Below the pieces are notes generated by a model, which saw only the letters and a program-made list of their open reading frames with translations, was not told the DNA's origin and did no database searches. From NCBI GenBank assembly GCA_040391865.1, contig JBEBWZ010000020.1:1-36026 (forward strand): a stretch of 36,026 nucleotides of DNA. Direction: 5' to 3'. The translations under genes were made by a program, and so were the position numbers. Positions 13,522 to 21,946 of the stretch are shown one piece after another. Origin of the DNA: Solimonas sp040391865 (lineage in GTDB: Bacteria > Pseudomonadota > Gammaproteobacteria > Nevskiales > Nevskiaceae). Numbering within the stretch: the first letter of the stretch is position 1; each line of letters starts with the position of its first letter.

Positions 13522-15828
13522 ATGCTGATCCATCTGCGCGGCACGGCGCTGGCCGTCGTGATGTCGTGCGCGGTGCTCGCGGGCTGTGGTTCCAGCGAGC
13601 CGCTTGCCGGCGCTGAGCCGGGGACCGGTGCCAGCGGTGCGCCAACGATCGCGGTGCTCTCCAACCGCGCGGATCTGATCAGCGGCGGCGATGCGCTGGT
13701 GGAGGTGCTCATCAACGACGGCGCCGCGCCGGACGGTTTGCGCGTCAGTCTGAACGGCACCGATATCAGCGGCGCCTTTGCCTTGCGCCCGAACGGCCGC
13801 GTCATGGGACTGGTGCAGGACCTGCGCATTGGCGAAAACACGCTGACGGCGCGCCTGGGCCGCGGCGCCACCGGCCACGCCGTGATCCGCAATTATCCGA
13901 ACGAAGGGCCGATCTTCTCGCGCCCGGAAATCAAGCGCGTGCGTTGCCAGGACAGCGCCACCGATCTCCATTGCAACCAGCCGGCGGAATACAGTTTCCT
14001 GTACCGCCCCAAGGCCCTGGTCGATATCCTCGAGCCCTTGCCGGTGGTCACGCTGGGGACCGAGCTGTTGCCCTACGACCCGGAAAATCCACCCGACGAT
14101 GTGGCCATGACCACGACCCAGAACGGCGAGACGGTGCCGTTCATCGTGCGCCAGGAACGCGGCTACCAGGATCGCGACGAGTACAAGATCCTGACCCTGT
14201 ACAAGCCGGGCGAGCCCTGGGAGCCGTGGACGCCGCAATCGCAGTGGAACGGCAAGATGCTGGTCACTCACGGCGGCAACTGCGGTGCCAAGTACACGCC
14301 GGGCCGCGCACCGCTGGATGATTATTCCGGGACCTTCGGCGACCTGCCGCTGATCGAGCCCAGCTACATCTATGCGCTGGGCAAGGGTTACGCGGTGATG
14401 TCGACGGCGCTGGCCAACACCGGCCACAACTGCGACGTCGCGCTCAATGCCGAATCGATCATGATGGCCAAGGAGCGCTTCGTGGAGCAGTACGGCCCGT
14501 TGCGCTACACCATCGGCACCGGTTGTTCGGGTGGCTCGATCGCGCAGGCGACCATCGCCAACGCCTACCCCGGCCTGTATCAGGGCCTGCTGACCATGTG
14601 CGCCTATCCGGATTCGCTGTCGGCCGGCCTGCAGTTCGCCGACCTGCACCTGATGCGCAAGTACTTCGAGGCACCGGGTCGCTGGGGTCCCGGGGTGATC
14701 TGGAACCCGGTGCTGTGGGGGCCGGTGGAAGGTCATCTCACGCATCTCAACGCCATCGTTGCCGATACCGGCCTGTTCGCGGATGCCACCCGCGTCACCG
14801 GCGACTGCTTTGGCGAGAACACCTACGATCCGGTGAGCAATCCGACCGGCCAGCGCTGCGGCATCATCGAATGGATACCGCACATCCTCGGCCCGCGTTC
14901 GCCGGAAGTCTGGTCGGATCTCGAAAAACAGCTCGGCCAGGGTTTCACCGGCATTCCGCTGGGCAACACCGGCGTGCAGTACGGCCTCAACGTGTTGCGC
15001 GCGGGCCTGATCACGCCGGCGATGTTCGTGGACCTCAACGTCAAGATCGGCGGTCTCGACGTCGACATGCAGCCGCAGGCGGCGCGCACCCAGGCCGATC
15101 ATCCGGCGGTCGGCAATGCCTATCGCAGCGGCATGATCAACATGACCAACAATCTCGACACCGTCGCGATCATCAATTTCGTCGGCCCCGATCCCGGCAT
15201 CGCGCACGACTCCGTGCATGCCTGGTGGGTGCGCTGGCGCATCGAGCGCGAGCACGGCAGTGCGCGCAACCATGTCATGTGGGCCGGCCCGGTGCCGCTG
15301 CTCGGTGACCTGCAGTACGTCTACAAGGGGCTGGATGCCATGGACAACTGGCTGGCCAGAGTCGAGGCCGATGCCTCCGACACGCCGCTGGCCGACAAGC
15401 TCTCCATCAACCGTCCGGGCGAGGTGCAGGACATGTGCGCGCTGGCCGACGGCAGACGTCTGCTCGGCGAGGAGTGCATCAACCTGCTGCGGCCGCTGTA
15501 CGCCTACGGCACGCCGCGCACGGTGGCCGGCGACACCGATACCGCCGACAACTTCGACTGCGTGCTGCGGCCGCTGGACCGCAACGACGCCTACGGCCTG
15601 ATTCCATTCACCGATGGCCAGTGGCAGCAGTTGGAAGAACTGTTCAAGGACGGCGTCTGCGACTATCGCGCGCCGGGTCTGGGCAAGCAGAAGACCGTGT
15701 CGTGGCTGAGCTACGTCGATGCCAACGGACGCATGGTCGTCGGCGGCAAACCGTTGCCGATGGCACCGGCGCATTCCGGTACGGGCACCCAGGCGGCGGC
15801 GTTTGTCTATCCGGTGCGGGATCGCTGA
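13522..15828 (+). CDS. DUF6351-type exported lipoprotein with alpha/beta-hydrolase-like elbow
   Basis: This 768-residue precursor has a lipoprotein signal with lipobox LAGC near residues 19-22, followed by a Gly/Ala/Pro-rich spacer. An N-terminal beta-rich domain (about 40-130) precedes a large domain that contains THGGNCGAKY, and TIGTGCSGGSIAQATIANAYPGLYQG, whose GCSGGS resembles the nucleophile elbow of alpha/beta hydrolases with Ser as nucleophile. Several cysteines could form disulfides in the periplasm. The pattern fits DUF6351, whose members are annotated as hydrolases without a demonstrated substrate. The ATG at 13522 has a strong GGGAGGAGA ribosome-binding site. The gene ends in a hairpin terminator and appears monocistronic. 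Polyester, lipid or tannin-type esterase activity are possibilities, none shown. Confidence 0.85.
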   Translation: MLIHLRGTALAVVMSCAVLAGCGSSEPLAGAEPGTGASGAPTIAVLSNRADLISGGDALVEVLINDGAAPDGLRVSLNGTDISGAFALRPNGRVMGLVQDLRIGENTLTARLGRGATGHAVIRNYPNEGPIFSRPEIKRVRCQDSATDLHCNQPAEYSFLYRPKALVDILEPLPVVTLGTELLPYDPENPPDDVAMTTTQNGETVPFIVRQERGYQDRDEYKILTLYKPGEPWEPWTPQSQWNGKMLVTHGGNCGAKYTPGRAPLDDYSGTFGDLPLIEPSYIYALGKGYAVMSTALANTGHNCDVALNAESIMMAKERFVEQYGPLRYTIGTGCSGGSIAQATIANAYPGLYQGLLTMCAYPDSLSAGLQFADLHLMRKYFEAPGRWGPGVIWNPVLWGPVEGHLTHLNAIVADTGLFADATRVTGDCFGENTYDPVSNPTGQRCGIIEWIPHILGPRSPEVWSDLEKQLGQGFTGIPLGNTGVQYGLNVLRAGLITPAMFVDLNVKIGGLDVDMQPQAARTQADHPAVGNAYRSGMINMTNNLDTVAIINFVGPDPGIAHDSVHAWWVRWRIEREHGSARNHVMWAGPVPLLGDLQYVYKGLDAMDNWLARVEADASDTPLADKLSINRPGEVQDMCALADGRRLLGEECINLLRPLYAYGTPRTVAGDTDTADNFDCVLRPLDRNDAYGLIPFTDGQWQQLEELFKDGVCDYRAPGLGKQKTVSWLSYVDANGRMVVGGKPLPMAPAHSGTGTQAAAFVYPVRDR

Positions 15829-15835
15829 AGCGGTT

Positions 15836-15870
15836 AAGAGGTCAGCGATACTCTGACTTCTTTAGCTTTC
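15836..15870 (+). terminator. Probable intrinsic terminator after the DUF6351 gene
   Basis: AAGAGGTCAG (15836-15845) can pair with CTGACTTCTT (15853-15862) through a 7-nt loop, with a single G-U pair. The stem is followed by the T-rich TAGCTTTCTCTC. It starts 8 bp after the stop codon. The stem is weaker than a classical GC-rich one, so confidence is moderate. Confidence 0.6.
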
Positions 15871-15960
15871 TCTCATAGAGCTATAGACTGTTGCTATGAA
15901 ATATAAATAAACCGCAGAAATTTTTGAGTCATCTGAATGAATTTTCATAGAGGAATTTCA

Positions 15961-16488
15961 ATGAATCAGCTATCTCGTATAAGAACTTGGGTGCTTCTAG
16001 TTCTTACGCTAATGCTTGCATCTGGGTGCGCGGCAATGCCCATAGATGACTCAAAATTATCCGTACTGAAGCGCGGAGAAAATGGATTTTATTATGAAGA
16101 AATCGTTGCCGTTGAAGGCCAATCAGCTGATGAGATTTATGGCCGTGCCTTGGCTTGGATGGCCAAGCAGTACAGGTCTGCAAATGACGTAATTCAACTT
16201 CAAGACAAAGATAATAAAAGGATTATTGGAAAGGGAATATCTCAGGTTCCCTTCATGCTTGGCATGATATCTGTTAGGCACACAGTACATATTGAGGCTC
16301 GAGACGGCAGATATCGATTAACTTTTGATGGCTTAATGGTACAACCTGAACAATCAAGCGAATGGGAGCTTTCGCTAGCTCAGATGCCTCAATTAAAGAT
16401 CGTTACAGGAACGGAAGTAAACATTTCAGCAGCAGCCAAAGGGCTCAGGGAAGCAATGCAGGTATCGCCCCAATTGGACGGATGGTAA
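15961..16488 (+). CDS. DUF4468-type lipoprotein in an AT-rich segment
   Basis: The 175-residue precursor starts at the ATG at 15961, which follows AGAGGAATTTCA. An upstream in-frame start at 15937 would place eight extra residues before the signal peptide. Residues 1-23 form a lipoprotein signal with lipobox ASGC. The mature domain has YYEEIVAVEGQSADEIYGRALAWMAKQY, SANDVIQLQDKDNKRIIGKGI and a later beta-rich half, the pattern of DUF4468, a TBP-like fold mostly seen in Bacteroidota lipoproteins. Function in the family is unknown. The gene and its leader are clearly richer in A and T than every neighbour, with codons such as AAA, GAA, ATT and TTA, which suggests acquisition by transfer. A TATAAA at 15902-15907 may be its -10 element. 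Confidence 0.85.
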   Translation: MNQLSRIRTWVLLVLTLMLASGCAAMPIDDSKLSVLKRGENGFYYEEIVAVEGQSADEIYGRALAWMAKQYRSANDVIQLQDKDNKRIIGKGISQVPFMLGMISVRHTVHIEARDGRYRLTFDGLMVQPEQSSEWELSLAQMPQLKIVTGTEVNISAAAKGLREAMQVSPQLDGW

Positions 16489-16546
16489 GCGAACTGCCGG
16501 CGTTGATTGACTGTGGCATGCGAGAAATGCGAAAGCACCGAGAGAG

Positions 16547-17776
16547 TTACTCGTAGCGCAGCGCTTCGATCGGATCGAGCTGTGCCGCGCGGCGTGCCGG
16601 ATAGAGACCGAACACCACGCCGACGGCGGCGCTGACCAGCACCGAGTACATCACCACATCCACCCGGATCAGCAGCGGCCAGCCGAAGCCGGCACTGAGC
16701 CGCTGCGCGATGCCGATGCCCAGCAGCACACCGACCAGGCCGCCGACCAGCGCCAGCGCCAGCGCCTCGACCAGGAACTGCAGCAGGATGTCGTTGGGCC
16801 GCGCGCCCACCGCCATGCGCACGCCGATCTCGCGGGTGCGTTCGGTGACCGACACCAGCATGATGTTCATCACGCCGATGCCGCCAACCAGCAGCGAGAC
16901 CGCGGCGATCGCGGCGAGCAAGGTGGTCAGCGTCTGGGTGCTGGCTTCGCGGGCGCTGGCCAGTTCCTCGAGATTGCGGATCGAGAAATCGTCTTCGCGA
17001 CCCAGGCCGATGCGATGGCGGTCGCGCAGCAGATTGGCGATGTCGCGCTCGGTGCGCTGTGTGCTGACACCGGGTGCAGCCGTGACATAGATGGTCCCGG
17101 CAATGAATTTCTTCAGCCCCCCCTGCAGCCGGTCCTCGAAAGTGCGTGCCGGTACCATCGCGGTATCGTCGTAGTCCTCGCCGAAGCCGGATTGGCCCTT
17201 GCGCTCGAGCACCCCGATCACCTCGAACGGCACGTTGCGGATGCGCACGATCTGGCCGATGGGATCGGCATACGCGCCGAACAGCTTGTCGACCACGGTC
17301 TGCCCCAGCACCACCACCTTGGTGCCGCCTTCCGCATCCGACTCGCTCATCGACGCACCACGCGCGATGGTCCAGTTGCGGATCGCGAGATAGTCCGGGG
17401 TCACGCCGGCGACGCGCGTGGTCCAGTTCTGTTCCTCGGACACGATCGGCGCACTGGTGCGCAGCTCAGGCGCGGCATAGCGCACCGAGGACAGATCGCT
17501 CTGGATTGCCGCGAGGTCGTCCCAGGTCAAGGTCGGCTGGCTGCCGAAACCGCCGCGCACACCACCGGCACTGGTCGAACCCGAGCGGACCACCAGCAGA
17601 TTGGTGCCCATCGCGGCAAAGCTCTGCTCGACCTGCGCTTTCGCTCCCTCGCCGATCGACACCATCGCGATCACCGCCGCCACGCCGATGATGATGCCGA
17701 GTGCCGTCAGGAACGAACGCAGGCGGTTGCGCGCCAGCGCACGCAATGCGGTACGGATGATTGCCAGCAGGTTCAT
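16547..17776 (-). CDS. MacB-type ABC transporter permease
   Basis: The 409-residue protein has one N-terminal transmembrane helix (about 20-43, with the RNRLRSFLTALGIIIGVAAVI signature), a large periplasmic MacB_PCD domain (about 45-275) and the FtsX domain with three C-terminal helices. It contains GGIGVMNIMLVSVTERTREIGVRMAVGA and ends PARRAAQLDPIEALRYE, both hallmarks of MacB-class type VII ABC permeases. Such proteins do not move substrate across the inner membrane; they transmit ATP-driven motion to the adaptor and an outer-membrane channel. Unlike E. coli MacB, the ATPase is a separate gene, whose stop overlaps this start (ATGA). Substrate, such as a macrolide, peptide or lipoprotein-like molecule, cannot be inferred. 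No TolC gene is adjacent. Confidence 0.93.
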   Translation of the reverse strand: MNLLAIIRTALRALARNRLRSFLTALGIIIGVAAVIAMVSIGEGAKAQVEQSFAAMGTNLLVVRSGSTSAGGVRGGFGSQPTLTWDDLAAIQSDLSSVRYAAPELRTSAPIVSEEQNWTTRVAGVTPDYLAIRNWTIARGASMSESDAEGGTKVVVLGQTVVDKLFGAYADPIGQIVRIRNVPFEVIGVLERKGQSGFGEDYDDTAMVPARTFEDRLQGGLKKFIAGTIYVTAAPGVSTQRTERDIANLLRDRHRIGLGREDDFSIRNLEELASAREASTQTLTTLLAAIAAVSLLVGGIGVMNIMLVSVTERTREIGVRMAVGARPNDILLQFLVEALALALVGGLVGVLLGIGIAQRLSAGFGWPLLIRVDVVMYSVLVSAAVGVVFGLYPARRAAQLDPIEALRYE

Positions 17777-18495
17777 GCCGATGTCTCCTTGCCGGCGATC
17801 ACGGCCGGCACCGGCTCGCGTCGCTCATCGGCGATCACGCGGCCGTCGCGCATCACGATATTGCGCGCGGCATAGCTTGCGATATCGGGCTCATGCGTCA
17901 CCAGCATCACGGTGATGCCGGCGTGGCCCAGCTCCTGCAGCAGGGCCATCACTTCGATGCTGGTCGCGGTATCGAGATTGCCGGTGGGCTCGTCGGCGAG
18001 AATGACCTTGGGCTCGCCCACCAGGGCGCGGGCAATGGCCACGCGCTGCTGCTGTCCGCCCGACAGCTGATTCGGCGTGTGATCCAGGCGCGCACCCAGA
18101 CCGACGCGCTCCAGTGCGATGCGTGCACGCCGATGACGTTCCGCCGCCGCAACACCGGCGTACAGCAGCGGCAACTCCACATTCTCCAGCGCACTGGTAC
18201 GCGGCAGCAGGTTGAAGCTCTGGAACACGAAACCCAGGGTGCGATTGCGGATCATCGCCAGATCCTCGCGGGACATGTGCGAGACCTCGGCGCCATCGAG
18301 CCGATAGCGCCCGGCCGTGGGACGATCGAGGCAGCCGAGAATGTTCATCAGCGTCGATTTCCCGGAACCGGATGTGCCCATCACCGCGACAAACTCGCCG
18401 CGATCGACCGTCAGCGAGACCTCACGCAATGCGGGCACATCGACATCGCCCATGCGATAGATGCGTGCCACCTGCTCCAGCTCGATCAGCGCCAT
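17773..18495 (-). CDS. MacB-type ABC transporter ATP-binding protein
   Basis: The 240-residue nucleotide-binding protein has Walker A GTSGSGKST at residues 40-48, a Q-loop in FVFQSFNLLPRTSALENVELPL, ABC signature LSGGQ at 144-148, Walker B ILADEP at 165-170 and the switch His201 in VTHEPD. It belongs to the LolD/MacB/FtsE clade, here as partner of the adjacent MacB-type permease. The start MALIELEQVARIY at 18495 was chosen because an upstream in-frame extension overlaps the adaptor gene and has no homology. It lies 7 bp after the adaptor gene and overlaps the permease gene by four bases, so adaptor, ATPase and permease form one tightly coupled operon. Confidence 0.94.
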   Translation of the reverse strand: MALIELEQVARIYRMGDVDVPALREVSLTVDRGEFVAVMGTSGSGKSTLMNILGCLDRPTAGRYRLDGAEVSHMSREDLAMIRNRTLGFVFQSFNLLPRTSALENVELPLLYAGVAAAERHRRARIALERVGLGARLDHTPNQLSGGQQQRVAIARALVGEPKVILADEPTGNLDTATSIEVMALLQELGHAGITVMLVTHEPDIASYAARNIVMRDGRVIADERREPVPAVIAGKETSA

Positions 18496-18502
18496 GTCGT
18501 GC

Positions 18503-19807
18503 TCAGAACATGCGCGGCGCGCGACCCGGCGTGCCGGTGGCGGCAGCACCGAGCACATCGGTCACCAGCGTGTCGCCAGCCTTGAGTTCGCCGCCGACGA
18601 TTTCCGTAAACGAGCCATCGGTGATGCCGGTGGTGACGTTGACGCCGGTCAGCACGCCGTCGCGCAGCACCCAGACCGTGCGCAGCGACGAGGGCGAACC
18701 GCCGCCGCGCGCCACGCCGCGCATGCCGGCACCGCGACTGGCAGGGCGCGCAGTCCCTCCGGTGCTGGCAGGTATAGCCGAGGCTGACGTCGCCGCTTCT
18801 GCCGCTGCGACGGGCTGTACCGGATTCAGGCTTTCGGGTGGGCGGAAGCGCAGCGCCGCATTCGGCACCCGCAGTGTGTCTTCGCGGCGCGCATAGGTGA
18901 ACGTGACATTGGCGGTCATGCCCGGTTTCAATTTCAGATCCGGATTGTCGACGTCGATCACCGCGTCATAGGTGACCACGTTCTGGGTCGTGGTCGCGAC
19001 ATCGCGCACCTGACGCACCTTGCCCTGAAAGCGCTCGCCCGGATACGCATCAACCGTGAAGCTGGCCGGCATCTCGGCACGCAGGCGCCCGACGTCGGAT
19101 TCGGCGACGCTGGTGTTGACCTGCATCTGGCGCAGATCCTGCGCGATGGTGAACAGGATCGGCGCCGACATCGATGCCGCCACCGTCTGGCCGACATCGA
19201 CGCTGCGCGAGATCACCACGCCATCGGTCGGCGAGCTGATGCGGGTATACGCCAGATTGGTTTCAGCGCGGGTCTGCGACGCCTTGGCCTGGACCACCGC
19301 CGCCTGCGACGACACCACCGAAGCATCGGCGGCATCGGCCGTGGCCAGTGCGGTATCGCCCTCCCCCTTCGACAGTAGCCCCTGCTGCGCCAGCTCCACC
19401 GCGCGCTGCGCCTGCCGCCGCGCATCCTTGGCCTGCACCCTGGCGCGCAGCAGATTGGCTTCCGCCGCCTGCACGTTCGCGCGTGCCTGCTGTACTTCCG
19501 CCTCAAACAGCCGTGAATCGATGGTGGCGATCAACTGCCCCTTCTTGACCGGTGAGTTGAAATCCGCGAACAGCTCATGGATACGACCGCTGACCTGGCT
19601 GCCGACCTGCACCGTGACCAGCGCCGACAGCGTGCCGGTCGCCGTGACCCGCGCCACCACCGTGCCGAGATCGGCGGGGGCGGTCAGGAACTCGGGCGCT
19701 TCCGCGCGACTGCGCGACCAGTACCAGGCAAGCGCAGCAGCGAGTAGCAGGACCGCCAAGCCCCAGAGCCAGGGGTTCGACAGGCGGAAGCGGGATTTGG
19801 AGTTCAT
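18503..19807 (-). CDS. MacA-type periplasmic adaptor (membrane fusion protein)
   Basis: The 434-residue protein has one N-terminal membrane anchor (about 12-30), then the HlyD/MacA order of domains. First half-lipoyl VTVQVGSQVSGRIHELFADF (about 65-84), an alpha-helical hairpin rich in Ala, Gln and Arg (about 103-187), second half-lipoyl ISSPTDGVVISRSVDVGQTV (190-209), then beta-barrel and membrane-proximal domains. A low-complexity Ala/Gly/Ser/Arg insert (about 323-374) interrupts the segment between VPNAALRFRPPES and LRTVWVLRDG. It links the MacB-type ATPase/permease to an outer-membrane channel encoded elsewhere. It is first in the operon and divergent from uup across 220 bp containing a nested dyad. 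Substrate is unknown. Confidence 0.92.
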   Translation of the reverse strand: MNSKSRFRLSNPWLWGLAVLLLAAALAWYWSRSRAEAPEFLTAPADLGTVVARVTATGTLSALVTVQVGSQVSGRIHELFADFNSPVKKGQLIATIDSRLFEAEVQQARANVQAAEANLLRARVQAKDARRQAQRAVELAQQGLLSKGEGDTALATADAADASVVSSQAAVVQAKASQTRAETNLAYTRISSPTDGVVISRSVDVGQTVAASMSAPILFTIAQDLRQMQVNTSVAESDVGRLRAEMPASFTVDAYPGERFQGKVRQVRDVATTTQNVVTYDAVIDVDNPDLKLKPGMTANVTFTYARREDTLRVPNAALRFRPPESLNPVQPVAAAEAATSASAIPASTGGTARPASRGAGMRGVARGGGSPSSLRTVWVLRDGVLTGVNVTTGITDGSFTEIVGGELKAGDTLVTDVLGAAATGTPGRAPRMF

Positions 19808-19915
19808 ACAGATTCAGGACACTCGCCAGGACGTGGGTGGAATCAACAGGCCGCGAAGCCCGCGCGGCTTGTACCACAGCCGCCGCTACCGTTCACAGTA
19901 CCGGCCGTGGCGTTC

Positions 19916-19963
19916 GGTTGACACCAGGTGCTGCGCACGCGTGCATCCCTTGGTGTGTCAACC
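19916..19963. promoter_or_regulatory. Concentric nested dyad between macA-like gene and uup
   Basis: GGTTGACACCA (19916-19926) pairs with TGGTGTGTCAACC (19951-19963), allowing a two-base bulge. A perfect 10-bp palindrome GCACGCGTGC (19935-19944) sits exactly at the same centre (between 19939 and 19940). Each arm contains TTGACA reading inward, but no good -10 follows either at normal spacing. The position, midway between two divergent genes, suits an operator; a cruciform or a chance dyad cannot be excluded. Confidence 0.4.
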
Positions 19964-20027
19964 GCAGCGGAGGTTCGCCGCGCCGGGAATGCGCCGCTAC
20001 ACTGTGCGCCCTCCGGATCGTAGCCCC

Positions 20028-21905
20028 ATGCTCCTAGGCCTTAAAAATCTCAGTCTCAGCGTAGGCAGCACCGTGCTGCTGGACGCCGTCAACTTCTCGC
20101 TGGAAAGCCGCGAGCGCGTGTGCCTGATGGGCCGCAACGGCGCCGGCAAGTCCACACTGTTCCGCGTCCTTTGCGGTTTGCAGGCGGCGGACAGCGGCGA
20201 AGTGGTCCGCGCCACCCATGTCCGCATTGCGCGCATGGAACAGGAAGTGCCGCAGGACATGGCCGGCACCGTCTACGATGTCGTTGCCCAGGGTCTGGGC
20301 GAGATCGGCGCACTGGTCGCCCGCTTTCACCGGGTGGCCACCGAAACGCCGAACGATCTCGAACGCCTCGGTGCGCTGCAGACCCAGATCGATCTGGTTG
20401 ACGGCTGGACGCTCGAGAGCCGGGTGCCGGCGATCCTTGCACGCCTGAACCTGCCCGGCGATGTCGCATTCGGCAGCCTGTCCGGTGGTCTCAAGCGGCG
20501 CGTGCTGCTGGCGCAGGCGCTGGTCTCCGAGCCGGACGTGCTGTTGCTCGACGAACCGACCAACCATCTCGACATCCCCAGCATCGCGCAGCTCGAAGAA
20601 GCGCTGCTGCAATTCCAGGGCTCGCTGCTGTTCATCAGCCACGACCGCGCCTTCGTGCGCCGCCTGGCGACCCGCATCTGCGATCTCGACCGCGGCCACC
20701 TGAGCTCCTGGGCCGGTGGCTACGCGGCCTGGATGACCGGCAAGGCAGAAGCATTGCACGCCGAAGAACGCCAGAACGCCCTGTTCGACAAGAAACTGGC
20801 GGCGGAAGAAGTCTGGATCCGCAAGGGTGTGGAAGCGCGGCGTACCCGCAGCGCCGGCCGAGTCAAAGCCTTGCTGGCCATGCGCGAGACCTTCAGTGCC
20901 CGGCGTGTACGCGAAGGCGATGCGCGCATCGTCGCGCAGGAAGCCGAGCGCTCCGGCAAGCTGGTGATCGAAGCCACCGATCTCAACCACCGTTTTGCCG
21001 GCAAGCCGGTGATCCGGAATTTCTCCGGGCTGGTACTGCGCGGCGAAAAGATCGGCCTGATCGGGCCCAATGGCGCCGGCAAGACCACCCTACTGCGGAT
21101 CCTGCTGGAACAACTGAAACCGGACTCCGGCGAAGTACGTCATGGCAGCAAACTGCAGGTCGCCTACTTCGATCAGCTTCGGGTGCTGGTCGAAGACCAG
21201 ACCGCGGTCGACGCGATCGGCGATGGCAAGGAATTCGTCGACATCGGCGGCGCACGCAAGCACGTCATCACCTATCTGCAGGACTTCCTGTTCACCCCCG
21301 ACCGTGCCCGCGTACCGGTGCGCGTCTTGTCCGGTGGCGAACGCGCGCGCCTGCTGCTGGCCCGCCTGTTCTCGCGGCCGTCGAACGTGCTGGTGCTCGA
21401 CGAACCGACCAACGACCTTGATCTGGAAACCCTCGACCTGCTCGAAGAACAGCTGACCGAGTATGCAGGCACCGTGCTGCTGGTCAGCCATGACCGCGAG
21501 TTCATCAACAACGTCGCGACCCGCTGCCTGGTATTCGAAGGCGACGGCAAGATCGGCGACTACGTCGGCGGCTACGACGACTGGCTGCGCCAGCGCGCAC
21601 CGCCGCGTGCATCGACGCCGATCGCCAGCGAAGCGCCGCGCTCGCAGAAGCCGGTGGAAGTTGCCGCCCCCGCCGCGACCGCCTCGCGACTCAACACCAA
21701 GGATCGTCGCGAACTCGAAGCCCTGCCCGGCCGCATCGAAAAGCTGGAAAACGAACGCACCCAGCTGGCTGCGCGCATCAGCGCTCCGGATTTCTACCAG
21801 CAACCGCGCGAGCAGATCGCCAAGGCCGAACAGCGCCTGTCCGGCATCGAGCAAGATCTGGCCGCCGCCTATACCCGCTGGGAGACGCTGGAAGCCTTGC
21901 GCTAA
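20028..21905 (+). CDS. uup: ABC-F family ATPase Uup
   Basis: The 625-residue protein has two ABC cassettes without membrane segments. Cassette 1 has GRNGAGKST, LSGGLKRR and LLLDEPTNHLD; the interdomain linker (about 235-320) contains EEVWIRKGVEARRTRSAGRVKAL typical of Uup. Cassette 2 has GPNGAGKTT, LSGGERARLLLARL and LVLDEPTNDLD, and a C-terminal charged coiled coil (about 555-625) closes the protein. Uup binds ribosomes and branched DNA and is tied to ribosome assembly and to lower precise transposon excision. The true start is the ATG at 20028; the frame is open much farther upstream but that part lacks homology and overlaps the macA-like gene on the other strand. A TACACT hexamer at 19998-20003 is a weak -10 candidate. 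A stable hairpin overlaps the stop codon. Confidence 0.95.
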   Translation: MLLGLKNLSLSVGSTVLLDAVNFSLESRERVCLMGRNGAGKSTLFRVLCGLQAADSGEVVRATHVRIARMEQEVPQDMAGTVYDVVAQGLGEIGALVARFHRVATETPNDLERLGALQTQIDLVDGWTLESRVPAILARLNLPGDVAFGSLSGGLKRRVLLAQALVSEPDVLLLDEPTNHLDIPSIAQLEEALLQFQGSLLFISHDRAFVRRLATRICDLDRGHLSSWAGGYAAWMTGKAEALHAEERQNALFDKKLAAEEVWIRKGVEARRTRSAGRVKALLAMRETFSARRVREGDARIVAQEAERSGKLVIEATDLNHRFAGKPVIRNFSGLVLRGEKIGLIGPNGAGKTTLLRILLEQLKPDSGEVRHGSKLQVAYFDQLRVLVEDQTAVDAIGDGKEFVDIGGARKHVITYLQDFLFTPDRARVPVRVLSGGERARLLLARLFSRPSNVLVLDEPTNDLDLETLDLLEEQLTEYAGTVLLVSHDREFINNVATRCLVFEGDGKIGDYVGGYDDWLRQRAPPRASTPIASEAPRSQKPVEVAAPAATASRLNTKDRRELEALPGRIEKLENERTQLAARISAPDFYQQPREQIAKAEQRLSGIEQDLAAAYTRWETLEALR

Positions 21906-21918
21906 ATGGCAAGGCTTC
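21891..21918 (+). terminator. Perfect hairpin overlapping the uup stop codon
   Basis: GAAGCCTTGC (21891-21900) and GCAAGGCTTC (21909-21918) form a perfect 10-bp stem with an 8-nt loop containing the TAA stop. No T-run follows (AACACTAGAG), so it is not a classical intrinsic terminator. It may slow transcription, protect the 3' end of the mRNA, or be a relic left where the IS256-family element inserted. Confidence 0.45.
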
Positions 21919-21946
21919 AACACTAGAGATCAGGCTAGTATCGCCT

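Noticed and set aside
13081..15774. An 897-codon minus-strand open frame opposite the DUF6351 gene
   Set aside because: It is a GC-skew artefact with His/Arg/Val/Gly-rich composition, no start signal and no domain, whereas the plus strand has a lipoprotein signal and a good ribosome site.
19056..20027. Upstream extension of the uup frame by 324 codons
   Set aside because: The extension overlaps the macA-like gene on the other strand and reads as Ser/Ala/Thr/Arg-rich shadow sequence; Uup homology starts exactly at the ATG at 20028.
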